Source: [Enterobacter] lignolyticus SCF1 (GTDB lineage: Bacteria; Pseudomonadota; Gammaproteobacteria; Enterobacterales; Enterobacteriaceae). Taken from it: a DNA stretch of 64,000 nucleotides. Shown piece by piece: positions 8,942-16,319 of this stretch. The first letter of the stretch is position 1, and the number at the start of each line of letters is the position of its first letter. The DNA lies in the NCBI RefSeq assembly GCF_000164865.1, contig NC_014618.1:372001-436000 (forward strand). Direction: 5' to 3'. The notes under the pieces were generated by a model. That model was not told the origin of the DNA, did not search any database, and saw nothing but the letters and a program-made list of their open reading frames with translations. Both the position numbers and the translations under genes were made by a program.

Positions 8942-10273
8942 ATGGATGAATTCAAACCAGAAGACGAGCTGAAACCCGATCCCAGCGATCGTCGTGCTGG
9001 TCGTTCCCGTCAATCTTCCGATCGCGATAGCGAACCGCAGATCAACTTTGACGAGCTGGATCTCGATGCGGATGAGCCTCGCCCGTCACGCACCCGCAAA
9101 GTTCGCGAAACACGCGCGCGCGACGATGAAGAAGAATATCACGCATCGGATGACGACGAAGGGTCTGAAGAGGCCGTAGAGCGTCGTCCGCGTAAACGTA
9201 AAAAATCACCGCCCCGCAAACCTGCCTCTCGTCAGTACATCATGATGGGGCTGGGCATTCTGGTTCTGCTGCTGCTGATTGTGGGTATTGGTTCTGCGCT
9301 GAAAGCGCCGTCCGCGCCTTCCAGCGAGCAGGCTTCCACAGCGGAAAAGAACATCGATCTGTCCGCGAATAGCGCAGCGAGCGCCGATCAGGCCAACGGC
9401 GCGCAGCCTGCGCCTGGCGCGGCGGCTCCGGCAGGCCAGCAGACCGCTGGCGCGCCTTCGCAGGATGTCTCTTTACCGCCAATCTCTTCTACCCCAACGC
9501 AGGGGCAAAACGCCGCAGCGCCTGAAGGCCAGCAGCGTGTCGAGGTTCAGGGCGACCTGAACAATGCCTTAACGCAGCAGCAGGGTCAGGTTGACAGCGC
9601 GGTGAACTCCACGCTGCCAACGGAACCGGCAACCGTCGCGCCGGTTCGCGGCGGCAGCGCGCCGCGTCAGGTAACGACGACCAGCGAGCCGCGCACCGAA
9701 GCCGCTCGTCCGGAACGTAAACATGCCGTTATCGAGCCGAAGCCGCAGACCAAGCCTCAGGCAACGGCGAAAACGATGACCGAACCGAAGCCGGTTGCAC
9801 AGCCGAAACGTACGGAAACGACCGTTGCGGCAACGCCAGCGCCCGTGAAGCAGACGGCACCGGTTACGGCGCCAGCGCCGACGAAACCGGCGGCTACGAC
9901 CTCTGCTCCTGCGGCAACCGCGGCGCCAGCCGCAACGGCGGCAACGGCAGCGACGGCAGCGCCAACGGCGGCAGGCGGGAAAGAGGCCGGCGATGTCGGT
10001 TCGCTGAAGTCCGCGCCGTCAGGCCACTATACGCTGCAGTTGAGCTCCTCTTCTAACTACGACAATCTCAACAATTGGGCGAAGAAAGAGAATCTGAAGA
10101 GCTATGTGGTTTATCAGACGACCCGCAACGGTCAGCCGTGGTATGTGCTGGTGAGCGGCATGTATCCGACTAAAGAAGATGCGAAACGCGCGGTAGCGAC
10201 TTTGCCAGCCGATGTGCAGGCGAAAAACCCGTGGGCGAAACCGCTGCATCAGGTACAGTCCGATCTGAAGTAA
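8942..10273 (+). CDS. damX: Cell division protein DamX (SPOR domain)
   Basis: A 443-residue bitopic inner-membrane protein. Order: acidic/basic cytoplasmic region (1-97), one membrane helix (about 98-120), a long Ala/Pro/Gln/Thr-rich periplasmic linker, and a C-terminal SPOR domain (about 358-440, with HYTLQLSSSS and NPWAKPLHQVQ) that binds denuded septal glycan. The linker includes a nearly perfect Ala-Thr-Ala-Ala run encoded by short GC-rich repeats around 9910-9975. Lies in the aroK-to-trpS operon, upstream of dam. Confidence 0.96.
   Translation: MDEFKPEDELKPDPSDRRAGRSRQSSDRDSEPQINFDELDLDADEPRPSRTRKVRETRARDDEEEYHASDDDEGSEEAVERRPRKRKKSPPRKPASRQYIMMGLGILVLLLLIVGIGSALKAPSAPSSEQASTAEKNIDLSANSAASADQANGAQPAPGAAAPAGQQTAGAPSQDVSLPPISSTPTQGQNAAAPEGQQRVEVQGDLNNALTQQQGQVDSAVNSTLPTEPATVAPVRGGSAPRQVTTTSEPRTEAARPERKHAVIEPKPQTKPQATAKTMTEPKPVAQPKRTETTVAATPAPVKQTAPVTAPAPTKPAATTSAPAATAAPAATAATAATAAPTAAGGKEAGDVGSLKSAPSGHYTLQLSSSSNYDNLNNWAKKENLKSYVVYQTTRNGQPWYVLVSGMYPTKEDAKRAVATLPADVQAKNPWAKPLHQVQSDLK
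9905..9977 (+). repeat. Short tandem GC-rich repeats in the damX linker
   Basis: Imperfect iterations of GCAACGGCG/GCGACGGCA-type units encode an Ala-Thr-Ala-Ala-Pro low-complexity run. Such a tract could vary in length by slippage in steps of three bases without shifting the frame. Confidence 0.6.
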
Positions 10274-10341
10274 TGTTAAGCGCAGGATGCTGTCGGAGCT
10301 TTTTCTCCACAGCCGGAGAAAGTGGTAAGCAGTCAGACAGC

Positions 10342-11175
10342 ATGAAAAAGAAACGCGCTTTTCTGAAGTGGGCAGGGGGGAAATTCCCCCTGCTGAACGA
10401 TATCGAAAAACATTTGCCGAAGGGCGAATGTCTTGTCGAGCCCTTTGTCGGGGCCGGATCGGTGTTCCTGAACACCGATTTTTCACGTTATATCCTTGCC
10501 GATATCAACAGCGATCTCATCGATCTCTATAACATCGTTAAAACGCGTACCGATGAATACATCGCGGCGGCGCAGGCGATGTTCTCCCCGACAACTAACG
10601 ATGCGGACGTCTATTACCAGCTCCGCGACGAATTTAATCAAAGCCAGGACGCGTTTCGCCGCGCGGTGCTGTTTTTGTACCTGAACCGCCACGGTTACAA
10701 TGGCCTGTGCCGGTACAACCTCAAGGGTGAGTTTAACGTGCCGTTTGGCCGTTATAAGAAGCCCTATTTCCCGGAAAATGAGCTGCGCCACTTCGCGCAC
10801 AAAGCGCAGAACGCGGAGTTTTACTGCGAGTCGTACGCCCAGAGCATGGCGCGAGCCGACGCCAGTTCCGTGGTGTACTGCGATCCGCCCTATGCGCCGC
10901 TATCGGCGACGGCCAACTTTACCGCCTACCACACCAACAGCTTCAGCCAGGAGCAGCAGGCTCACCTGGCTGAAATAGCGGAAGAACTGGTCAGCAAGCG
11001 GATCCCGGTGTTAATTTCAAACCATGACACGGCGCTGACCCGTGAATGGTATCAACAGGCCAACAAACTGCACGTCGTGAAGGTACGACGCAGCATCAGC
11101 AGTAATGGCGGCACGCGTAAGAAGGTGGATGAACTGCTGGCGCTGTATCGCCCGGCCACCAAAAGCAAAAAATAG
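10342..11175 (+). CDS. dam: DNA adenine methyltransferase Dam (GATC)
   Basis: A 277-residue alpha-class N6-adenine methylase that acts on GATC, used in mismatch-repair strand choice, replication timing and gene regulation. Motifs: FLKWAGGK (residues 7-14) with the glycine-rich SAM site, VEPFVGAGSVF (motif I) and the catalytic DPPY (YCDPPYAPL) near residue 181. The ATG at 10342 gives the standard MKKKRAFLKWAGG start; the frame is open upstream to 10231 but that part overlaps damX. 68 bases after damX, same operon. Confidence 0.98.
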   Translation: MKKKRAFLKWAGGKFPLLNDIEKHLPKGECLVEPFVGAGSVFLNTDFSRYILADINSDLIDLYNIVKTRTDEYIAAAQAMFSPTTNDADVYYQLRDEFNQSQDAFRRAVLFLYLNRHGYNGLCRYNLKGEFNVPFGRYKKPYFPENELRHFAHKAQNAEFYCESYAQSMARADASSVVYCDPPYAPLSATANFTAYHTNSFSQEQQAHLAEIAEELVSKRIPVLISNHDTALTREWYQQANKLHVVKVRRSISSNGGTRKKVDELLALYRPATKSKK

Positions 11176-11192
11176 TTTTCAAGGAGATGCGG

Positions 11193-11870
11193 ATGAAACA
11201 GTTTTTGATTGCCCCTTCAATTCTGTCGGCCGACTTTGCCCGTCTGGGTGAAGATACTGCGAAAGCGCTGGCAGCGGGTGCGGATGTGGTGCATTTCGAT
11301 GTGATGGATAACCACTACGTGCCCAACCTGACCATCGGCCCGATGGTGCTGAAATCTCTGCGTAAATACGGCATCACTGCCCCGATTGACGTTCACCTGA
11401 TGGTGAAACCGGTCGATCGCATCATTCCTGATTTCGCCGCGGCGGGCGCCAGCATTATTACCTTCCACCCGGAAGCCTCTGAGCACGTCGACCGTTCGCT
11501 GCAGCTGATTAAAGAACACGGCTGTAAAGCGGGCCTGGTCTTTAACCCGGCGACGCCGCTGAGCTATCTGGACTACGTGATGGATAAGCTGGACGTGATT
11601 CTGCTGATGTCGGTGAACCCGGGCTTCGGCGGGCAATCTTTCATTCCGCAGACGCTGGATAAGCTGCGTGAAGTGCGCCGTCGTATTGACGAATCCGGCT
11701 ATGATATTCGCCTCGAAGTGGACGGCGGTGTTAAAGTGAGCAACATTGCAGAAATCGCAGCGGCAGGCGCAGACATGTTTGTCGCAGGCTCCGCTATCTT
11801 CGATCAGCCCGACTACAGGAAAGTGGTTGATGAAATGCGCCGTGAACTGGCAAAGGTAAGTCATGAGTAA
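11193..11870 (+). CDS. rpe: Ribulose-phosphate 3-epimerase
   Basis: A 225-residue TIM barrel that interconverts ribulose-5-P and xylulose-5-P in the pentose phosphate pathway. Motifs HFDVMDNHYVPN, VHLMV and NPGFGGQSFIP, and the catalytic Asp in LEVDGGV, are intact. Two ATGs are close together (11187, 11193). The second is chosen because AAGGAG directly abuts the first, leaving no spacing, and sits 6 bases before the second. The 3' end overlaps gph by 8 bases. Confidence 0.98.
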   Translation: MKQFLIAPSILSADFARLGEDTAKALAAGADVVHFDVMDNHYVPNLTIGPMVLKSLRKYGITAPIDVHLMVKPVDRIIPDFAAAGASIITFHPEASEHVDRSLQLIKEHGCKAGLVFNPATPLSYLDYVMDKLDVILLMSVNPGFGGQSFIPQTLDKLREVRRRIDESGYDIRLEVDGGVKVSNIAEIAAAGADMFVAGSAIFDQPDYRKVVDEMRRELAKVSHE

Positions 11871-12624
11871 ATTACAGGCAATTCGGGGTGTTGCGTTCGA
11901 CCTCGACGGTACGCTGGTTGATAGCGCGCCGGGTCTGACCGCGGCTGTGGACAGCGCGCTTTACGCGCTGGAGCTGCCGACGGCGGGCGAAGAGCGCGTC
12001 GTGACCTGGATTGGCAACGGCGCCGATGTGCTGATGGAACGCGCCCTGACCTGGGCGCGTCAGGAGCGTGCCGTTCAGCGTGCCGCGCAGGGTAAACCGT
12101 CCGTCGAGGGCGACGATATTTCAAAGCCTGAACAGCAGCGTATTTTGCGTAAGCTGTTTGACCGCTACTATGCCGAGTTTGCCGAAGAGGGCAGCTTCCT
12201 GTTCCCGGACGTCGCCGATACGCTGGGCGCGCTGCATGCCAAAGGCCTGCCGCTGGCGTTAGTAACCAACAAGCCGACGCCGTTCGTTGCGCCGCTGCTG
12301 GAAGCGCTGGATATCGCCAAATATTTCACCGTGGTGGTGGGCGGCGATGACGTGAAGAACAAAAAGCCGCACCCGGAGCCGCTGCTGCTGGTGGCCGGAA
12401 AATTATCCCTGAAACCGGAAGAGCTGCTCTTTGTCGGGGATTCGCGCAATGATATTCTCGCCGCTGCGGCGGCCGGCTGCTGCTCCGTCGGCCTGACCTA
12501 CGGCTATAACTACGGCGAGGCGATTGCGCTCAGCAATCCGGACTTCCTCTTTGACCATTTTAACGATTTATTGCCCGCTCTCGGGCTCCCGCACAGTGAA
12601 CATCAGGAATTAAAAAATGACTAA
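11863..12624 (+). CDS. gph: Phosphoglycolate phosphatase
   Basis: A 253-residue HAD-superfamily phosphatase that removes 2-phosphoglycolate formed during repair of 3'-phosphoglycolate DNA ends. HAD motif I is FDLDGTLVDSAPG (residues 12-24), motif II LVTNKP, motif III the Lys in KNKKPHPEPL, and motif IV GDSRND. It overlaps rpe upstream and trpS downstream by 8 bases each, so the three are translationally coupled. Confidence 0.97.
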   Translation: MSKLQAIRGVAFDLDGTLVDSAPGLTAAVDSALYALELPTAGEERVVTWIGNGADVLMERALTWARQERAVQRAAQGKPSVEGDDISKPEQQRILRKLFDRYYAEFAEEGSFLFPDVADTLGALHAKGLPLALVTNKPTPFVAPLLEALDIAKYFTVVVGGDDVKNKKPHPEPLLLVAGKLSLKPEELLFVGDSRNDILAAAAAGCCSVGLTYGYNYGEAIALSNPDFLFDHFNDLLPALGLPHSEHQELKND

Positions 12625-13621
12625 GCCCATCGTTTTTAGCGGCGCACAGCCTTCAGGTGAACTGACCATCGGTAACTATATGGGTGCGCTGCGTCAGTGG
12701 GTAAACATGCAGGACGACTACCACTGCATTTATTGCATTGTTGACCAGCATGCGATCACCGTGCGTCAGGACCCACAGGCGCTGCGTAAAGCGACGCTGG
12801 ATACGCTGGCGCTGTACCTCGCCTGCGGCATCGACCCGGAAAAAAGCACTATCTTCGTCCAGTCTCACGTGCCGGAGCACGCGCAGCTGAGCTGGGCGCT
12901 GAACTGCTACACCTATTTCGGCGAACTGAGCCGTATGACCCAGTTTAAGGACAAGTCCGCGCGCTATGCCGAAAACATCAACGCCGGCCTGTTCGACTAC
13001 CCGGTGCTGATGGCGGCGGACATTCTGCTGTATCAGACCAATCAGGTGCCGGTCGGCGAAGATCAGAAGCAGCATCTGGAGCTGAGCCGCGATATCGCGC
13101 AGCGTTTTAACGCTATCTACGGCGATATCTTCAAGGTGCCGGAGCCGTTTATTCCGAAATCCGGCGCGCGCGTGATGTCCCTGCTGGAGCCGACGAAGAA
13201 GATGTCCAAGTCTGACGATAACCGCAACAACGTTATCGGCCTGCTGGAAGATCCGAAGTCGGTCGTGAAGAAAATTAAACGCGCGGTGACGGATTCCGAC
13301 GAGCCGCCGGTGGTTCGCTACGACGTGCAGAACAAAGCGGGCGTTTCCAACCTGCTGGATATCCTGGCCGGCGTCACTGGCAAGAGCATTCCGGAACTGG
13401 AGCAGCATTTCGAAGGCAAAATGTACGGCCATCTGAAGGGCGACGTTGCCGATGCGGTATCCGGTATGCTGAGCGAGCTGCAGGAGCGCTATAACCGCTA
13501 TCGCAACGATGAAGCCTTCCTGCAGAACGTCATGAAAGAGGGCGCCGCCAAAGCGCGTGCCCGCGCTTCTGAAACGCTGAAGGCGGTGTATGAAGCGATC
13601 GGTTTTGTGGCACATCCGTAA
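12617..13621 (+). CDS. trpS: Tryptophanyl-tRNA synthetase
   Basis: A 334-residue class I synthetase that charges tRNA-Trp. The HIGH-like signature is TIGN (GELTIGNYMG, about residues 14-23) and the KMSKS loop is KKMSKSDDN near residue 195. The C-terminal anticodon-binding domain ends with IGFVAHP. Last gene of the aroK operon and followed by a strong terminator. Confidence 0.98.
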   Translation: MTKPIVFSGAQPSGELTIGNYMGALRQWVNMQDDYHCIYCIVDQHAITVRQDPQALRKATLDTLALYLACGIDPEKSTIFVQSHVPEHAQLSWALNCYTYFGELSRMTQFKDKSARYAENINAGLFDYPVLMAADILLYQTNQVPVGEDQKQHLELSRDIAQRFNAIYGDIFKVPEPFIPKSGARVMSLLEPTKKMSKSDDNRNNVIGLLEDPKSVVKKIKRAVTDSDEPPVVRYDVQNKAGVSNLLDILAGVTGKSIPELEQHFEGKMYGHLKGDVADAVSGMLSELQERYNRYRNDEAFLQNVMKEGAAKARARASETLKAVYEAIGFVAHP

Positions 13622-13646
13622 TTACGACGAGCCGTTGCTAACCGTA

Positions 13647-13675
13647 CCGGGGTCCACTCAGACCCCGGTTTTTTT
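13647..13675 (+). terminator. Rho-independent terminator after trpS
   Basis: An 8-base perfect stem CCGGGGTC/GACCCCGG with a 6-base loop is followed by seven Ts. It closes the aroK-trpS operon and separates it from the yhf cluster. Confidence 0.95.
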
Positions 13676-13753
13676 ATCCCTGCACCTGCCTGAAAGAGAA
13701 TAATTCCGTATTGTGTGACCCCATTCACCCTTTGCGCTATTGGGGCTTGTGCC

Positions 13754-13801
13754 TTATTTTCATTTTGTTGAAGATATAAATATTCAAAATACTGAAGATA
13801 A
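13754..13801 (+). promoter_or_regulatory. Two tandem TTCA-N6-TGAA operator-like elements before yhfZ
   Basis: Two contiguous 24-base elements each have a 9-6-9 inverted-repeat layout around TTCA-N6-TGAA. Element one (13754-13777) has arms TTATTTTCA and TGAAGATAT. Element two (13778-13801) has arms AAATATTCA and TGAAGATAA. A perfect copy of the same palindrome (AAATATTCA-N6-TGAATATTT) occurs before yhfX. The second element ends three bases before the yhfZ ATG, so a bound protein could block both promoter and ribosome binding. I infer that YhfZ is the ligand; this is not shown. Confidence 0.6.
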
Positions 13802-13804
13802 AAG

Positions 13805-14710
13805 ATGCATCGGACGTTTATAAAAAAAGAAGGAATGACGTTAACCACGCTGGCTCGCTATTTGCTGGGTCAGGAGCGCGGTAACCGATTAAAAACCATA
13901 GAAGAACTGGCAGCTGAATGCGGCACGTCCGTTGGGCTGACGCAGGCTGCCCTGAAAACGCTGGAGGCGGGCGGAGCAATTCGCATTGAGCGCCGCGGTC
14001 GCAACGGTAGCTTTCTGGTGGATATGGACAACAAGGCGCTGCTGGCGCATCTGGATATCAGTAGCGTGGTTTGCGCGATGCCGTTGCCCTATACGCGTCT
14101 GTACGAAGGGCTGGCGAGTGGGTTAAAGGCGCAGTTTGAGGATATCCCGTTCTATTACGCCCATATGCGCGGTGCCGATATTCGCGTTGAATGTCTGCTT
14201 AACGGCGTATATGACATGGCGGTGGTATCGCGGCTGGCGGCAGAAAGCTATCTGACGCATAACGGCCTGCATATCGCGCTGGCGCTGGGGCCGCATACCT
14301 ACGTCGGCGAGCATAAGCTGATTTGCCGCAAGGGAGAGGCGGATACCGTCAAACGTGTCGGACTCGATAACCGCTCTGCGGACCAGAAGATTATGACCGA
14401 AGTTTACTTCGCGGGTCGCCCCGTTGAGCGCGTTGATCTCTCGTACCATGAGAGTTTGCCGCGCATCGTGAAGGGGGATATCGATGCCGTTATCTGGAAC
14501 GTCGCCGCCGAGGCTGAGCTGACAATGTTAGGACTTGAAGCCATTGCGTTAAGGGAGGAACCGCAGTTTTTGCAGGCAACGGAGGCGGTTATCTTAACGC
14601 GTGCCGATGATTATCCCATGCAGCAGCTGATCAGGGCCGTGGTGGATGAAAATGCGCTGCTGGCGCACCAGCAACGCGTGGTGAACGGCGAGCAGGAACC
14701 CAGTTATTAA
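13805..14710 (+). CDS. yhfZ: YhfZ, HTH-type transcriptional regulator of the yhf cluster
   Basis: A 301-residue protein with an N-terminal winged helix (about 10-75: LKTIEELAAECGTSVGLTQAA, then a GAIRIERRGRNGSFLV wing) typical of GntR-like regulators. A large C-terminal ligand-binding domain resembles periplasmic-binding-protein folds (LYEGLASGLKAQF, then GLDNRSADQKIMT). It closely resembles E. coli YhfZ in sequence and length. First gene of the cluster; the neighbouring tandem operators suggest autoregulation. Effector unknown. A second possible start is the ATG at 13835, directly after AAGGA but with no spacing. Confidence 0.9.
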   Translation: MHRTFIKKEGMTLTTLARYLLGQERGNRLKTIEELAAECGTSVGLTQAALKTLEAGGAIRIERRGRNGSFLVDMDNKALLAHLDISSVVCAMPLPYTRLYEGLASGLKAQFEDIPFYYAHMRGADIRVECLLNGVYDMAVVSRLAAESYLTHNGLHIALALGPHTYVGEHKLICRKGEADTVKRVGLDNRSADQKIMTEVYFAGRPVERVDLSYHESLPRIVKGDIDAVIWNVAAEAELTMLGLEAIALREEPQFLQATEAVILTRADDYPMQQLIRAVVDENALLAHQQRVVNGEQEPSY

Positions 14711-14711
14711 T

Positions 14712-15077
14712 ATGAAGGCGAATGAGATGGAAAACAGGCTCAATCTGCTGTGTGAAGCAGGCGTCATCGACCGCGATATCTGTAGCGGCATGCTGAAGGT
14801 GGTTCAACGGCTGGATAAAGAGTGGCAGCTTCCGGTCTATAGCGAGCAGGGGGCGATGGCGGTTACCCACATGGCCAGCGCGTTGATGCGCAGCCGCCGC
14901 GGGGAGGTTATCGAACCTCTTGATGGCGATCTCCTGCAGGAGATAAGGCTATCCAGCATCTGGTCTCAGGTACACCAGGCACATTGCGCCCTGCTACAGG
15001 AGTTTGCGGTCACCGTACATGAAAATGAAGAAGGATATCTGCTGGCAAACCTGTACGGGTTGTGGATGGCGGATTAA
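14712..15077 (+). CDS. yhfY: YhfY, stand-alone PRD-like protein
   Basis: A 121-residue soluble helical protein resembling one PTS regulation domain (PRD), as annotated for E. coli YhfY. The N-terminal part has the conserved histidine in VTHMASALMRSRRG (His53). The segment where a PRD normally has its second histidine reads EEGYLLANLYGLW, with Asn113 in that place. No DNA-binding domain is attached. It begins 1 base after the yhfZ stop; an internal ATG at 14727 is possible. Likely a regulatory partner for the cluster, function unknown. Confidence 0.82.
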   Translation: MKANEMENRLNLLCEAGVIDRDICSGMLKVVQRLDKEWQLPVYSEQGAMAVTHMASALMRSRRGEVIEPLDGDLLQEIRLSSIWSQVHQAHCALLQEFAVTVHENEEGYLLANLYGLWMAD

Positions 15078-15103
15078 CTCGCTGACGTTGACGTTTTTAG
15101 GTT

Positions 15104-15127
15104 AAATATTCAAAAAAATGAATATTT
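15104..15127 (+). promoter_or_regulatory. Perfect palindromic operator-like site before yhfX
   Basis: AAATATTCA (15104-15112), a spacer of six As, then TGAATATTT (15119-15127): a perfect 9-6-9 inverted repeat. It has the same layout and core as the two tandem elements before yhfZ. It lies in the 78-base yhfY-yhfX gap. There is no GC-rich stem or T tract, so it is not a terminator. It suggests a second control point for yhfX onward; I see no convincing sigma-70 promoter beside it. Confidence 0.6.
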
Positions 15128-15155
15128 GTCTGGTAAATGGATATGGGGCAATACG

Positions 15156-16319
15156 ATGTTTGTTGAAGCATTAAAGCGCCAGAACCCTGCACTCATCAGC
15201 GCCGCGCATCGGCTATGGCAGCAGGGCAAAATCGCACCGGATAGCTGGGTCATCGACGTCGATCAGGTACTGGAAAATGGTCGATTGCTGGTTGATGTCG
15301 CACGACGACACGGCATTACGCTGTACCTGATGACCAAGCAGCTGGGGCGGAACCCCTGGCTTGCGCAGAGGCTTCTGGAGCTTGGCTATCAGGGCATTGT
15401 CGCAGTGGATTACAAGGAAAGCCGGGTAATGCGTCGCGCCGGTCTGAAAGTGGCTCATCAGGGACATCTGGTGCAAATCCCGTCGGCGCAGGTCGAGGCG
15501 GCCGTTCGGGAGGGGACGGAGGTGATTACGTTGTTCTCGCTGGAAAAAGCCCATGAAGTTTCCCGTGCGGCGGTACGGGCGGGAGTGACGCAGTCCGTGA
15601 TGCTGAAGGTCTACGGCGAGCAGGATTTCCTCTACCCGGGACAAGAGAGCGGATTTGCGTTGTCTGACCTGGCCGCCGCCGTAGAGGCGCTGCAGGTAAT
15701 GCCTGGAATTCAGCTGGTCGGTCTGACGCATTTCCCCTGTCTGCTTTGGGACGATGCGCTAGGGGAAATTATGCCGACGCCCAATTTGCACTCGCTGGTG
15801 AGCGCGCGCGATACGCTGCTGGCGCAGGGGGTAGCGTTAGCACAGTTAAATGCGCCATCGGCGACCAGCTGCACATCGTTACCTTTGCTTGCTGGTTACG
15901 GCGTGACCCACTCTGAACCCGGACATGCGCTGACGGGGACGATTCCGGCCAACCAGAGAGGCGATCAGCCCGAGCATATCGCCATGCTTTGGCTGAGTGA
16001 GATCTCGCATCACTTTCGCGGTCGCAGCTACTGCTACGGCGGCGGCTATTATCGCCGCGGGCATGCCAGAAACGCGCTGGTGTTTACGCCGGGAAGCGAC
16101 AGCGCCTGCGATGCGCGCCTGGGAACAATCGACGACAGCAGTATCGATTACTACCTGCCGCTTGAGGGCAACTATCCGGTGGGGAGCGCTGTCCTTTTTT
16201 GTTTTCGCACGCAGATATTTGTGACCCGCAGCGATGTGGTGCTGGTTTGTGGGGTACAGCAGGGGGAGCCCTGTATCGCGGCGCGTTATGACAGTCTCGG
16301 CAATAGTCTGGAGGCGTAA
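15156..16319 (+). CDS. yhfX: YhfX, PLP-dependent alanine-racemase-like enzyme
   Basis: A 387-residue protein with an alanine-racemase-type (fold III) N-terminal barrel. The opening VIDVDQVLENGRLL and ITLYLMTKQLG (near residues 35-70) place the expected PLP lysine in TKQ. Later motifs are VAHQGHLVQIP, THFPCLLW and YCYGGGYYRRGH. The ATG at 15156 matches E. coli YhfX; the frame is open to 15126. The stop and the yhfW start share one base (TAATG). Substrate unknown; racemase, decarboxylase or lyase activity are all possible for this fold. Confidence 0.88.
   Translation: MFVEALKRQNPALISAAHRLWQQGKIAPDSWVIDVDQVLENGRLLVDVARRHGITLYLMTKQLGRNPWLAQRLLELGYQGIVAVDYKESRVMRRAGLKVAHQGHLVQIPSAQVEAAVREGTEVITLFSLEKAHEVSRAAVRAGVTQSVMLKVYGEQDFLYPGQESGFALSDLAAAVEALQVMPGIQLVGLTHFPCLLWDDALGEIMPTPNLHSLVSARDTLLAQGVALAQLNAPSATSCTSLPLLAGYGVTHSEPGHALTGTIPANQRGDQPEHIAMLWLSEISHHFRGRSYCYGGGYYRRGHARNALVFTPGSDSACDARLGTIDDSSIDYYLPLEGNYPVGSAVLFCFRTQIFVTRSDVVLVCGVQQGEPCIAARYDSLGNSLEA

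Noticed and set aside
15104..15127. Reading the yhfY-yhfX palindrome as a terminator
   Set aside because: The arms are entirely AT-rich apart from one C/G pair and no T tract follows. The same core recurs before yhfZ, which fits an operator.
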